From positions 1-55,403 of the forward strand of contig JAJECN010000018.1 in assembly GCA_022821965.1 (NCBI GenBank): a stretch of 55,403 nucleotides of DNA, in the 5' to 3' direction. A program made the translations under genes and the position numbers. Under the pieces are notes generated by a model that searched no databases, had not been told where the DNA came from, and saw nothing but the letters and a program-made list of their open reading frames with translations. The DNA is from Candidatus Poribacteria bacterium. Lineage in GTDB: Bacteria > Poribacteria > WGA-4E > WGA-3G. Positions 17,498 to 25,730 of this stretch are shown here, one piece after another (position 1 is the stretch's first letter; the number at the start of each line of letters is the position of its first letter).

Positions 17498-19015
17498 TTA
17501 TCCGCTTTTAAGCGGTAAATTTCCAGCCAAAATTGCTTGTACCTCAACTAATCGGGAGGAGACTTGATAAGCAACCCGTTGAATTTCTTTCAAAGTTTCC
17601 TCTTCCAGTTTTCCATCATAAGGACTTTGTGCATAAATTCCGTGAGGTGTAAGTAGTAATTCATACCGATGACCCGCATTCCAAGCCATTATACCCTTAC
17701 CAATCCATGCCACCGAAATTCCAGCCTTTTCAGCAAATTGTTGAACTTTTTGTAGCGAAATACGATTAATCTGCCATCGCTCTGTGCCATTTGAGGCTTC
17801 AATCGGAACAATAACAGTTCGGCGATTGGAATGCGAGGATCGAGTCTTCCGTTGCTTCCAGAGTCGATAAGGTCGTCCTGTCTGAAATAGAAAATACATG
17901 CCTAAAAGCGACTCCTTAACTGCTCTGAGAAAACTCGTGCGTTGGCGATAATAGCGATAAAGGACAAATGATTGTAAAAAGCGTCCTAAAAACAATTGTC
18001 TTCCGCCATGGAAGTTCAGGTTTAGTTTTCCGGGTCTAAAGATAAATTTTGAAGCGAGTCTCTCAAATCGATCAGGCTTCAATTTTGACGTGATTTCTTC
18101 GGGGAGTTTCGCCTCGTAATCACTTTCAAGCCGCTTTAATATCCCATACAGGATAGTTTGGAGCGTATTTTTCCGGGAAAAGTGATATAGATAATCCCAG
18201 TCCAAGTTATATTCGGTATATCTTAAACCCGCATAAATATCATTAAGCTCCTTTAAAGGAGTATATCCGTGGCGTGTAACATGCGCACATGTAATTAGAA
18301 TGCAGTCTTCCAAAGAGGGCATCAACACCTCTTGGCTACCCACCAGAAATGTGGTGGCACGCTCCCATATCTCCGATTCCAAAATGCTATCACCACATCC
18401 TGGAAATGACCCAAGATGTATATCAAACGCCCCACGATATCCATCCAAATCCATCATTTGGACAATCCCAAGTGTGTTAGCATAAACTTCTGTTGATGCC
18501 AACTCAGAGTATGGATGACTTTCCAGACGAATTCTCTTCGGATGGTACCGAATATGTTTGAAGATATCAATTCCTTTCCAAACAGTCTCTTTAGAAATCA
18601 CCAAATCTACATCTTTAAACTGTCGAAAAGATTCACTTGGATATAGATATTGTAGGCATGCCCCTTTGATAACCATGAACTTAACTGATTCTCTTTGGGC
18701 ATGTGTTGCATAGTGTTCCAAATCAGCAAGGAGCATCTCCATAATTTTCTTTTTTCTCTCCAAGTATTCCTCAGCTTGGATAAAGAATTGATCTAAAAAA
18801 GAAACTGTAGAATTTTCTTTTCTTCGACTTTGAAGATTGTAATAAACCTGAGGAACAACTGCCTGAGTCCGTGTAACACTTAATAAAGTTGTTGGATCAA
18901 GATTTTGATGTTCATTAAGTAAACACTCGATTTGATGTATTTCATCTTCTGACGGGAATAGTTTTCCTGCTAATTTCACAAGTTGATTATAAACGCCTTG
19001 ACTTTTATGAGACAT
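17498..19015 (-). CDS. NTP_transf_5-type nucleotidyltransferase
   Basis: 505 residues. FMVIKGACLQYLYPSESFRQ followed by FKDVDLVIS (about 112-140) is the nucleotidyltransferase motif hG(G/A)...R...DhDhhh of this 'uncharacterised nucleotidyltransferase' family. The C-terminal ~120 residues form a separate region (NRISLQKVQQFAEKAG...GKGIMAWNAG). Family members occur with HprK-like kinases in lasso and other RiPP clusters and can modify a phosphorylated product. Both partners are in this operon. GGAG lies 6 nt before the ATG. No lasso cyclase or leader peptidase is present. Confidence 0.75.
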   Translation of the reverse strand: MSHKSQGVYNQLVKLAGKLFPSEDEIHQIECLLNEHQNLDPTTLLSVTRTQAVVPQVYYNLQSRRKENSTVSFLDQFFIQAEEYLERKKKIMEMLLADLEHYATHAQRESVKFMVIKGACLQYLYPSESFRQFKDVDLVISKETVWKGIDIFKHIRYHPKRIRLESHPYSELASTEVYANTLGIVQMMDLDGYRGAFDIHLGSFPGCGDSILESEIWERATTFLVGSQEVLMPSLEDCILITCAHVTRHGYTPLKELNDIYAGLRYTEYNLDWDYLYHFSRKNTLQTILYGILKRLESDYEAKLPEEITSKLKPDRFERLASKFIFRPGKLNLNFHGGRQLFLGRFLQSFVLYRYYRQRTSFLRAVKESLLGMYFLFQTGRPYRLWKQRKTRSSHSNRRTVIVPIEASNGTERWQINRISLQKVQQFAEKAGISVAWIGKGIMAWNAGHRYELLLTPHGIYAQSPYDGKLEEETLKEIQRVAYQVSSRLVEVQAILAGNLPLKSG

Positions 19016-19100
19016 AAATCGCTCCGAGAGATAGAAATGTTGGGTTATTGTTTATCATTCAATTGTCATATCTCCATTGCCTTCCACGACCTAAACTACA

Positions 19101-20057
19101 TCAGGAAAAAGTGAACTTGAGCTGGTTTAAATACTCGTCCAATAACTGCAGGAGCGGTCGTTGCCGTCCCCAAGGGGTCACCTGATCTAAGGGTTGTGTT
19201 CCGAAGCGTTCTACGTATGAAAGGATCACATACGCACTCAACGCTGCATACAGAGACAGCTGCCAACATGGAAAATCTACCAGAGAGAGTAGTCTTTCCA
19301 AAACGGGTGTTTCATCAAGATGAATGAGAGCTTCTCCATAAGGATGCACTGGATCCCCGTGCCACACTACAGGTATATTGAGCATCACCAGATCGCGATG
19401 CGGAGACGTCACCATAAAATTCCTACTGTTGACATCCGCTGGAATTAGAAAGGGGTGACGTGTGAGAGGTTCTAACATTTCATCAGCCCTCTGAAATGCT
19501 TTATGGATTGCCTCAAACCGGAGGGATGCCAATCGTGGGGCTTTTTTCTTTTGACCTTTAAGATAATCTTGCATGAACATCATCCACGATGTGTACGACG
19601 GAAAATTTTCAGCCCGGGATCGACCGAATCCGGTAACAGGAACCTCGGAAAGTCGTGTAAAAATTTGGTGCATTTGGTTCGCCCACCGATTGGCATCCTG
19701 TAGATTGTAACTTTCATCTTGTAAGACCTGGTCCAGTGACACACCGTTGAGATATCGAGAGATGACCAACACCGATCCATCATCACACTGTCTCACCTTG
19801 TCTATAGGATGAAACAGTGGATCAGATCCTAATTGCGAGATGAGACGCTGCTCAAGTAGGGCATCCGAACTTGTATCCGTCAAGTGTTTAACCACGAATG
19901 AATCCGCGGATGTCTCCACTCGCCATACAGTGCTGTTAGAGGTGCTAAGGAGCCTCCACTCTCCAATAGACCCAAGTTCTCGTTGAGTTAATTGCAATAG
20001 TGCTGAACACGGGATTAAGCTCATAAGGTGCTCCGGTATATACCAGTTGTTTTTCAC
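19101..20057 (-). CDS. APH-family small-molecule kinase 2, atypical metal site
   Basis: 318 residues, kinase-like fold with FVVKHLTDTS (ATP Lys), a catalytic-loop equivalent LIPADVNSRNFMV (Asp and Asn kept, the usual HGD replaced by PAD) and WHGDPVHPYGEAL downstream. The Asp of the usual DFD/DFG motif is not obvious (MLNIPVVWHGD). It may be catalytically altered or use a shifted acid. The start overlaps the stop of the cupin gene by 4 nt, so the two are translationally coupled. It is only distantly like the kinase at 15198. Confidence 0.6.
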   Translation of the reverse strand: MKNNWYIPEHLMSLIPCSALLQLTQRELGSIGEWRLLSTSNSTVWRVETSADSFVVKHLTDTSSDALLEQRLISQLGSDPLFHPIDKVRQCDDGSVLVISRYLNGVSLDQVLQDESYNLQDANRWANQMHQIFTRLSEVPVTGFGRSRAENFPSYTSWMMFMQDYLKGQKKKAPRLASLRFEAIHKAFQRADEMLEPLTRHPFLIPADVNSRNFMVTSPHRDLVMLNIPVVWHGDPVHPYGEALIHLDETPVLERLLSLVDFPCWQLSLYAALSAYVILSYVERFGTQPLDQVTPWGRQRPLLQLLDEYLNQLKFTFS

Positions 20058-20959
20058 TCCAATTTAGCATCTGCAACAAGTTGATTTGCAAGCGTTAGAT
20101 AGTCTTGAGAAGTAAAGAAATCCGTTAAATGAGGTAGCAACGTAGCAAATTCCTCCAAGGCAGCGCGCCGTTGTTCGTCGGTACCACATACGCTGTGTGG
20201 GTAATTTCGCCAAGTAGGATCCATGATGAGTCGATTCTCAAGTGCGCGCAATAGGATTCTCAACCAATCTGGTCCTTTCATACAAAATACGAGACTCAGG
20301 CATTCTCCACTTGACTGCGTTTGGTGCCAGAACCCACGGGGTATAAATAATGCCCCGCCGGCCTCTAGGTCAAATGTCTGTGCATCATCTGGCATGTGGC
20401 TGGGAAAAGGTTTAGTGTGTGCCAACTGAAGCTGAAAAGGATCTTTTTGCTTCCGTCCTCCGGAAAGACAGACTTCTGTTTGATTAACAATGTGGTGATT
20501 TGGTGCAAGCGTCCATCGTTTTTTTCCACTAAGCACCAAATGGAAGTTCAGATCAAAGTCGCTATGCATAGATGCACCAGACTCAGCATTTGAACAAAAG
20601 ACTTCACAAGTGATCGAGTTCTTGGGCAATCCGAGGTCTTGAGTTAACTGTGATGCTACCTTATCAAGGCGTGGAACGTACCTTGCGAGGTCTCTCAGAT
20701 AGCATGTGAAGCCGCCGTTGAAAAACTTAACAGCAGTTCTCCCATTAGGCACACGCGCTGTGAAACCATCAGGCCGTTGGAGTGAGACTTCGGATGGATA
20801 GAAGTTTAGAAGTGCTTCTGCTGAATCTAAATAGTCTATCTCGTATAACGGCTGAAAACGGCTGCTTGCTCCAGTTGTCACATAAAGACGATCGGGCCAG
20901 AAATCTGTAATAAATTTTTCCGTTGACAGAGGATGCAAGATTGTCCCTACATCAAACAT
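20054..20959 (-). CDS. Cupin/JmjC-type 2-oxoglutarate oxygenase
   Basis: 301 residues of the Cupin_4/ribosomal-oxygenase-like family. The iron site is visible: SMHSDFDLNFHLVLSGKKRW gives the HxD pair, and LFIPRGFWHQT gives the distal His. Such enzymes hydroxylate Arg, His, Asn or Asp side chains or free amino acids. In this operon, beside an Asx-tRNA-synthetase-like enzyme and a PLP decarboxylase, beta-hydroxylation of the product or a building block is the simplest proposal. GGAGG lies 10 nt before the ATG. Confidence 0.8.
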   Translation of the reverse strand: MFDVGTILHPLSTEKFITDFWPDRLYVTTGASSRFQPLYEIDYLDSAEALLNFYPSEVSLQRPDGFTARVPNGRTAVKFFNGGFTCYLRDLARYVPRLDKVASQLTQDLGLPKNSITCEVFCSNAESGASMHSDFDLNFHLVLSGKKRWTLAPNHHIVNQTEVCLSGGRKQKDPFQLQLAHTKPFPSHMPDDAQTFDLEAGGALFIPRGFWHQTQSSGECLSLVFCMKGPDWLRILLRALENRLIMDPTWRNYPHSVCGTDEQRRAALEEFATLLPHLTDFFTSQDYLTLANQLVADAKLE

Positions 20960-20992
20960 TATGGTAATACCTCCATATTTATAAATTACGTG

Positions 20993-22033
20993 TCAGACAA
21001 CAGCTGCCTCAAGAAGTTCAAGTCGGACAGACTCATCAACGGTCAATCGACATTGTACACCCATGGGAAGAGTCAGTATAGGATCGATGTGACCGAACTC
21101 AATATCCATGGCGATGGGTACTGTTTGTTTAATTGGTAGCCGGTTTATGATGAATTTAACTGCGTCGGTGGACCAACGTTGTGTTGTGAGTTGTCGGAAA
21201 CGTCCCCATGCCAGGGCTGCGACCCAACTAAAAACGTCTAAATCTGCCAGAAGTTCCAAGTCCATACAGAAGGCGTTGAAACTTGTCGTGTCCGATGCCT
21301 CCAAGAGCAACACACACCCTTGTAGGTTGGGAATGTTATCACCCGCACGAAGTATGTTAGCAAATGTGGCAAGGTTCGCTGCGACGAGTGGACCCTCAGC
21401 TACACCGCGACGTAGCGGAAAACGAGCAGTGTGTGCTTTCTGATCACGCCGACGGTCATCCTCAATGTCCCACTCTAAATACTCGGTTACACAAATGCCG
21501 CTTTCTGGCAATTCTCCAACAGGGAGTACAGACGTAACGACAGAGATGAAGTGATTCCATGTGAAGTCAAAGCATCCGCCAACTTCTCCAAACTGGGGCA
21601 GTGCAGCAGGTCCATAGAATGTAATGAGTCCGGTTTGAGCCCAAATCCAAAGAAGCACTGAGGTAGTATCACTATATCCCACAAGGATTGTAGGATGTGC
21701 CCGCAGTATTGATAGATCCAGTTCGGGCAAAATCTCCGAGGCTCCGGTACCACCGATACTTGTGACTATAGCCTTGACTGAGGGATCTATCATCATGGTG
21801 TGTAAATCTTTAGCACGATCTCTGGCTTCTCCAGCTCGCGTGCCTGTATCCAAGCCAGTAGAGACTCCGAGACGTACTTTCAATCCCTTTGATTCGAGAT
21901 ATTCAACGGCTCTTTGTAGCCTACGAGGGCACCGAGCGGCGAGAGGTCCTGAGAGGGATACAATGCCGATCGTATCACCTTCTTGAAGCAACGGGGGCTG
22001 TTGATTGAAAAACGGACTGTCTTTGGGATTCAC
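20993..22033 (-). CDS. MccF-type S66 serine peptidase, likely immunity
   Basis: 346 residues, peptidase family S66. The triad can be placed: Ser121 in VGYSDTT, Glu245 in LLLEASDT and His315 in EFGHIDP. As I recall the literature, E. coli MccF uses Ser118/Glu243/His311 and LD-carboxypeptidase LdcA Ser115/Glu217/His285. The spacing here matches MccF, not LdcA. MccF cleaves the amide between aminoacyl and nucleotide parts of microcin C, giving immunity. Position inside a biosynthetic operon supports self-protection or a processing role; cell-wall recycling is less likely. Confidence 0.8.
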   Translation of the reverse strand: MNPKDSPFFNQQPPLLQEGDTIGIVSLSGPLAARCPRRLQRAVEYLESKGLKVRLGVSTGLDTGTRAGEARDRAKDLHTMMIDPSVKAIVTSIGGTGASEILPELDLSILRAHPTILVGYSDTTSVLLWIWAQTGLITFYGPAALPQFGEVGGCFDFTWNHFISVVTSVLPVGELPESGICVTEYLEWDIEDDRRRDQKAHTARFPLRRGVAEGPLVAANLATFANILRAGDNIPNLQGCVLLLEASDTTSFNAFCMDLELLADLDVFSWVAALAWGRFRQLTTQRWSTDAVKFIINRLPIKQTVPIAMDIEFGHIDPILTLPMGVQCRLTVDESVRLELLEAAVV

Positions 22034-22124
22034 TTGAATCTACTCCGGATGAAAATCGATATGAAAAATGCACGCTACTCTGAGCGTATGTAGTTATACC
22101 TGGGCGATGGCGATCTGACCTTAA

Positions 22125-23156
22125 TTACAACCAAGTTCTCGTATTCTTTAATCTCGGCATGACGTGGAGATCTCGAATATCATTGTGTTGAAGCACCCAG
22201 AGTAGGAATCTTTCAAGCCCTAAACCAAAACCTGCTGTCCGGAGCGGATACTTATTCTTCATCTGCACGTACCATTCGTAGTCGGCAACAGGGACTTGAT
22301 GTTCTTCCAATCCAAGGCGCACGTCTTCACCAGTTGTGTGGCGTTCACCACACCCGACTGTCTCCCCGATACCGATCAGTAAATCAGCACACTCCACGGT
22401 TAGTCCATTGGTAGACTTCGCTTGGTAGAAAGGTGCTATCAAGCGTGGAAAATGTGTTAGCCAGACAACCCCGAAATGATCAATAAGCTTCTTCTCACCT
22501 AATCTTGTGATCAACGGTATACCTTCTGGACTGCGTATGAAATACTCGTCTCCCAAAAACTTCATGGACTCTGCGAAAGTAATTCGTGGAAACTCCGACA
22601 TCGATTGGAGACATTCCAAGTGTGTTATACCACCAGCAACCTGCGAGATATTGTCTACCAAAGGCGTCGCACACAAGGCTATCGTTAGTGAACGTAAATA
22701 GTTCTCAACCAGAACTATAACATCATCGAATCCTCCAACTATCTCAGCTTCAGAGTGGAAGAACTGATTCAGATGCGTAACATCTGAATCTTCACCACGG
22801 AAAGTTGGCATAATATAAAAGGCACCCTCTATACCGTGTCTGAGGAAGAATTCGAGTTGAAACTGCATCGAATCCGCAAGGAAAGTTGGCTCTCCGAATA
22901 ATTCGATCTCTACTGGTAGGCTATCACTACCGATTCCCATAGGGCTTGATATAGAACCAACTGTTATTGGCATGAGAACCGGTATGATTTCCTGCTGACG
23001 GTAGAAGTCAAATGTGGCATTAACAAGAGTAGCATTTACATGTGTGATAAGACGGTACCATGGTTGTGCCATCGCTGCCTCAAAGTGCTGCTCCGGCGAA
23101 GCCCAACAGGATGGCGGTGCCATATTTCCGTTCCAATTTAATGAAGTAAGAGCCAT
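22125..23156 (-). CDS. Stand-alone AsnRS/AspRS-like catalytic core
   Basis: 343 residues with class II tRNA-synthetase motifs of the Asx/Lys subclass: motif 2 in IMPTFRGEDSDVTHLNQFF then HSEAEI (about 113-140), and motif 3 in GFGLGLERFLLWV near the C-terminus. The N-terminal OB-fold anticodon-binding domain is absent, so it should not charge tRNA normally. Such paralogues activate an amino acid as adenylate and pass it to another acceptor, or make asparagine (AsnA-like). Next to an MccF homologue it may build, or be a decoy for, an aspartyl-adenylate-like antimetabolite. AAGGA precedes the ATG. Confidence 0.8.
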   Translation of the reverse strand: MALTSLNWNGNMAPPSCWASPEQHFEAAMAQPWYRLITHVNATLVNATFDFYRQQEIIPVLMPITVGSISSPMGIGSDSLPVEIELFGEPTFLADSMQFQLEFFLRHGIEGAFYIMPTFRGEDSDVTHLNQFFHSEAEIVGGFDDVIVLVENYLRSLTIALCATPLVDNISQVAGGITHLECLQSMSEFPRITFAESMKFLGDEYFIRSPEGIPLITRLGEKKLIDHFGVVWLTHFPRLIAPFYQAKSTNGLTVECADLLIGIGETVGCGERHTTGEDVRLGLEEHQVPVADYEWYVQMKNKYPLRTAGFGLGLERFLLWVLQHNDIRDLHVMPRLKNTRTWL

Positions 23157-23238
23157 AATTTATCCTTGTTATTTGTATTCGTTAATTGTGAAAAAACTTA
23201 TTTTTTCTACACTTGTAGCGAATTCCTGTTTGTCCAGT

Positions 23239-24606
23239 CTATGCATTTGTGGTTTTCGGCGGATCCAAAAAAGCGCTAAAGTCATATTGATAGTAGGCGC
23301 GTAGCATGTCTCGGTGCTCAGCATCGCCGAACAACGTCCGCACACTATTAGAGTCGTAGTAGAGGATCCGTGGAAGTCGGAATGCCCATAATTCGGCGAA
23401 GACAGTCGTATAAGCCCCGCAGTTTAATATCGCGAGTGTCCGCCCTTCCTCACCTATAGGTAATTTCACCTTCTCACAGAGCCGAGAGGGGGCACCGGTA
23501 GAATCACCTACATCATAATCTGTCCACATGGCATTGCTCTTGGGGGGCAATCGAGTCGGTATAGGATGATAAGCTATCTCCTGTAACGGAATGAGTATGT
23601 TTGAACCGAGTTCCGTGATCCGCCAATTCCGTTGGGCATTGCGTTTTTCGCCAGTTACACCCGTCAACCCGACAGCTGCATCAGCAACAATATGTCTACC
23701 AGGTTCAATGCATAACTGAAAATCATATCCAACAGCATCCAATTCCGCTGCGACTACCTCTGCGAACATAGAGGCATCCAATCCTCTGCGCTTTAGCAAG
23801 TATCGCGTATCAAGCCCTCCACCAATGTCAATCATAGAGAAGGAAAACCCAAAGTGCTTTGTTACTTCCTGAGCGACTCTGGCGATTCCACGCATCGTTG
23901 ATCGATAGGTATTGAGGTCGTTAGCGTGAGTTAACTGATGGGCATGGAGTGTGTAGAGTTGGCAGTTAGGCGCATGCAGTGCATTCTCTAACAATCGAAA
24001 AAAACACCCCTTCTCCCAATCAACTCCCAACTTAGAGGATTTGCCAATATAACGAGCGTTATCATCAGCAAGCGGTGTGACTCGAACCCCAATCTTTACC
24101 TGTACCCCCGCTGCTACAGCCGCCGCCGAAACTCTGTTCAGGTCTTCTTGCGAATCAATAACCACCATACCAACCGGAGGGGTTACAGTTGCCTGAACAT
24201 ATGCGGAGGATCTACCAATACCGTTGGAAATGATTTTGTCATCAGGACACCCTAGGGCACGTGCAAGTTCTACCTCCATATGACTCATTACTTCCATTCC
24301 AGCACCGAGCTGCAATAACTCTTCAACTACTGGTCTGAGGTAACATGATTTCAGAGCAAAGTAAGTTTTCAAGGACGGAAACCATCTACGAAAAGCAGTG
24401 TCAATATCAATATAGTTATCCCGAATTCGGCTTGCTATGTAGATGATTAGTGGGACCTGTTCGGCAGAATAGAGATCATGAGCATCCAAGGACCCAACTC
24501 GCAGGCGTCCATCTTCGTACTGAAGAATTGGCAAGAGTTTGTCAATGGCTTCAATTTCGCCTTGTTCAAGACCTTGCAGATCATACGCAGCGGTTTTGGG
24601 ATTCAT
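23239..24606 (-). CDS. Fold-type III PLP decarboxylase (LysA/ODC-like)
   Basis: 455 residues. The PLP Lys lies in TYFALKSCYLRP (about residue 86). Further family marks are MIDIGGGLDTRY, CIEPGRHIVADA (phosphate-binding EPGR) and ILNCGAYTTV. The specificity segment reads VGDSTGAPSRLCEKV instead of the typical CESGD, so the substrate probably differs from diaminopimelate. Decarboxylation of an amino-acid side chain recalls the MccE N-terminal domain of microcin C maturation. GGAGACGTA precedes the ATG. It is second in the operon after the methyltransferase. Confidence 0.8.
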   Translation of the reverse strand: MNPKTAAYDLQGLEQGEIEAIDKLLPILQYEDGRLRVGSLDAHDLYSAEQVPLIIYIASRIRDNYIDIDTAFRRWFPSLKTYFALKSCYLRPVVEELLQLGAGMEVMSHMEVELARALGCPDDKIISNGIGRSSAYVQATVTPPVGMVVIDSQEDLNRVSAAAVAAGVQVKIGVRVTPLADDNARYIGKSSKLGVDWEKGCFFRLLENALHAPNCQLYTLHAHQLTHANDLNTYRSTMRGIARVAQEVTKHFGFSFSMIDIGGGLDTRYLLKRRGLDASMFAEVVAAELDAVGYDFQLCIEPGRHIVADAAVGLTGVTGEKRNAQRNWRITELGSNILIPLQEIAYHPIPTRLPPKSNAMWTDYDVGDSTGAPSRLCEKVKLPIGEEGRTLAILNCGAYTTVFAELWAFRLPRILYYDSNSVRTLFGDAEHRDMLRAYYQYDFSAFLDPPKTTNA

Positions 24607-24640
24607 TACGTCTCCAAAAAGTTCGGACCTTGAGAATTAG

Positions 24641-25474
24641 TTAAGTGTATAATGATGGCTCGTCCCCTGTATTCACTCGACGAAATACCAATATAGAATA
24701 ACTAAGGTACTTCATGTTCTCGTTGAACACATGAAAAATATCAACCAACCGTTCTATGAGCACTTCCTTTGCAGAATCTGTCCAGTCAGTGGCTGCATAA
24801 TCAGCCATTCGCTGGCAATATTCCTTGATTTCGGTGGTGCTGCGTGCCCCAGCTTCAGCATCGAAAACGCAATAGGGCTGCAGGAGCTCGTGCTCGAACA
24901 CTTTAAACCAGTACGAACGGGGATAGCAAGGCACTTCTACCTCTATTACCTCTGATACCTTCTGTAGAAGGGATTTCGGTGGTTGGGTATGGTAATAGAA
25001 CTCTGCATCGGCGAGCAACCCATAAGGGCGTGTCACTCGCACCCATTCCTGAATTGCTCGGGTATGCCCATCAACAAATGCAAGTGCCCCGCCGGAAAGA
25101 ACTACATCAAATGAGTTATCAACAAAAGACATTGATCGCATATCTTGGCATTCATAACTAAGAATATCATCAAGTTCTTCAACCACCATGCGTCTACGTG
25201 CTGCCTCAACCATATCCGCTGAGATATCGATTCCAATGATATTGCATCCAGAACGACGTGCGATCTCTCGGCTTAGGAATCCGGCATTACAGCCGGCATG
25301 TAGAACGCTCACGTCAGAACCAAGGTGACAGTCTAAGATCAAACGTCGTACCGTGTCCAAGCCCCCTGGTGGAAGATTCGATTCACCGAGCATTGCCAAA
25401 AGTTTCACGTATGGCCATGAACGCACTTCTTCAGCAGTCACGGGGGTCATTGAACAATTTTTTCTCATTAGCAT
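24641..25474 (-). CDS. Class I SAM-dependent methyltransferase
   Basis: About 277 residues. Motif I is VSVLHAGCNAGFLSREIA, the acidic loop is GIDISADMVEAARRR, and motif IV is DVVLSGGALAFVDG. It could methylate or, like MccD, move the 3-amino-3-carboxypropyl group of SAM; the sequence cannot decide. Start 25474 is chosen for GGAGGG 13-14 nt upstream; GTG 25528 and ATG 25450 are alternatives. It is first in the eleven-gene minus-strand operon. No copy of the 28-kb regulon motif precedes it. Confidence 0.75.
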   Translation of the reverse strand: MLMRKNCSMTPVTAEEVRSWPYVKLLAMLGESNLPPGGLDTVRRLILDCHLGSDVSVLHAGCNAGFLSREIARRSGCNIIGIDISADMVEAARRRMVVEELDDILSYECQDMRSMSFVDNSFDVVLSGGALAFVDGHTRAIQEWVRVTRPYGLLADAEFYYHTQPPKSLLQKVSEVIEVEVPCYPRSYWFKVFEHELLQPYCVFDAEAGARSTTEIKEYCQRMADYAATDWTDSAKEVLIERLVDIFHVFNENMKYLSYSILVFRRVNTGDEPSLYT

Positions 25475-25568
25475 TAGAGATGTTAATCCCTCCATTGTAT
25501 TGCTGCAGAGTTTGTGTGTTTTTGTCACTATTGTGCCCTAAAAAGTCAATCTCTGCTTCCTAATTATT

Positions 25569-25730
25569 TTATTCATGTCCTTCCTGGGTTAAAGGAGAGA
25601 GGTGAATCGCTGCGATGTCTACATCAATATATCCACTAAAAAATTCAGCCGCAAAGTTCAGTTGACGGCGATCGTTTCCGATGTCGTCGCGCCAGCCCTG
25701 AAATCCCCGGTAGCGGCGCGGCGGGTCAAA
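25569..25730 (-). pseudogene. C-terminal fragment of an unknown protein
   Basis: Starting in another frame across the stop of the ABC permease, about 54 codons stay open to a TAA. They read like real protein (DPPRRYRGFQGWRDDIGNDR, then RQLNFAAEFFSGYIDVD) with G/C-rich third positions unlike the island to its left. There is no start or ribosome site. It is probably the tail of a lost gene at the boundary between the two regions. Confidence 0.35.

Noticed and set aside
13358-19015. Lasso peptide cluster
   Set aside because: HprK-like and NTP_transf_5 genes fit, but no asparagine-synthetase-like cyclase, PqqD-like protein, leader protease or precursor was found.
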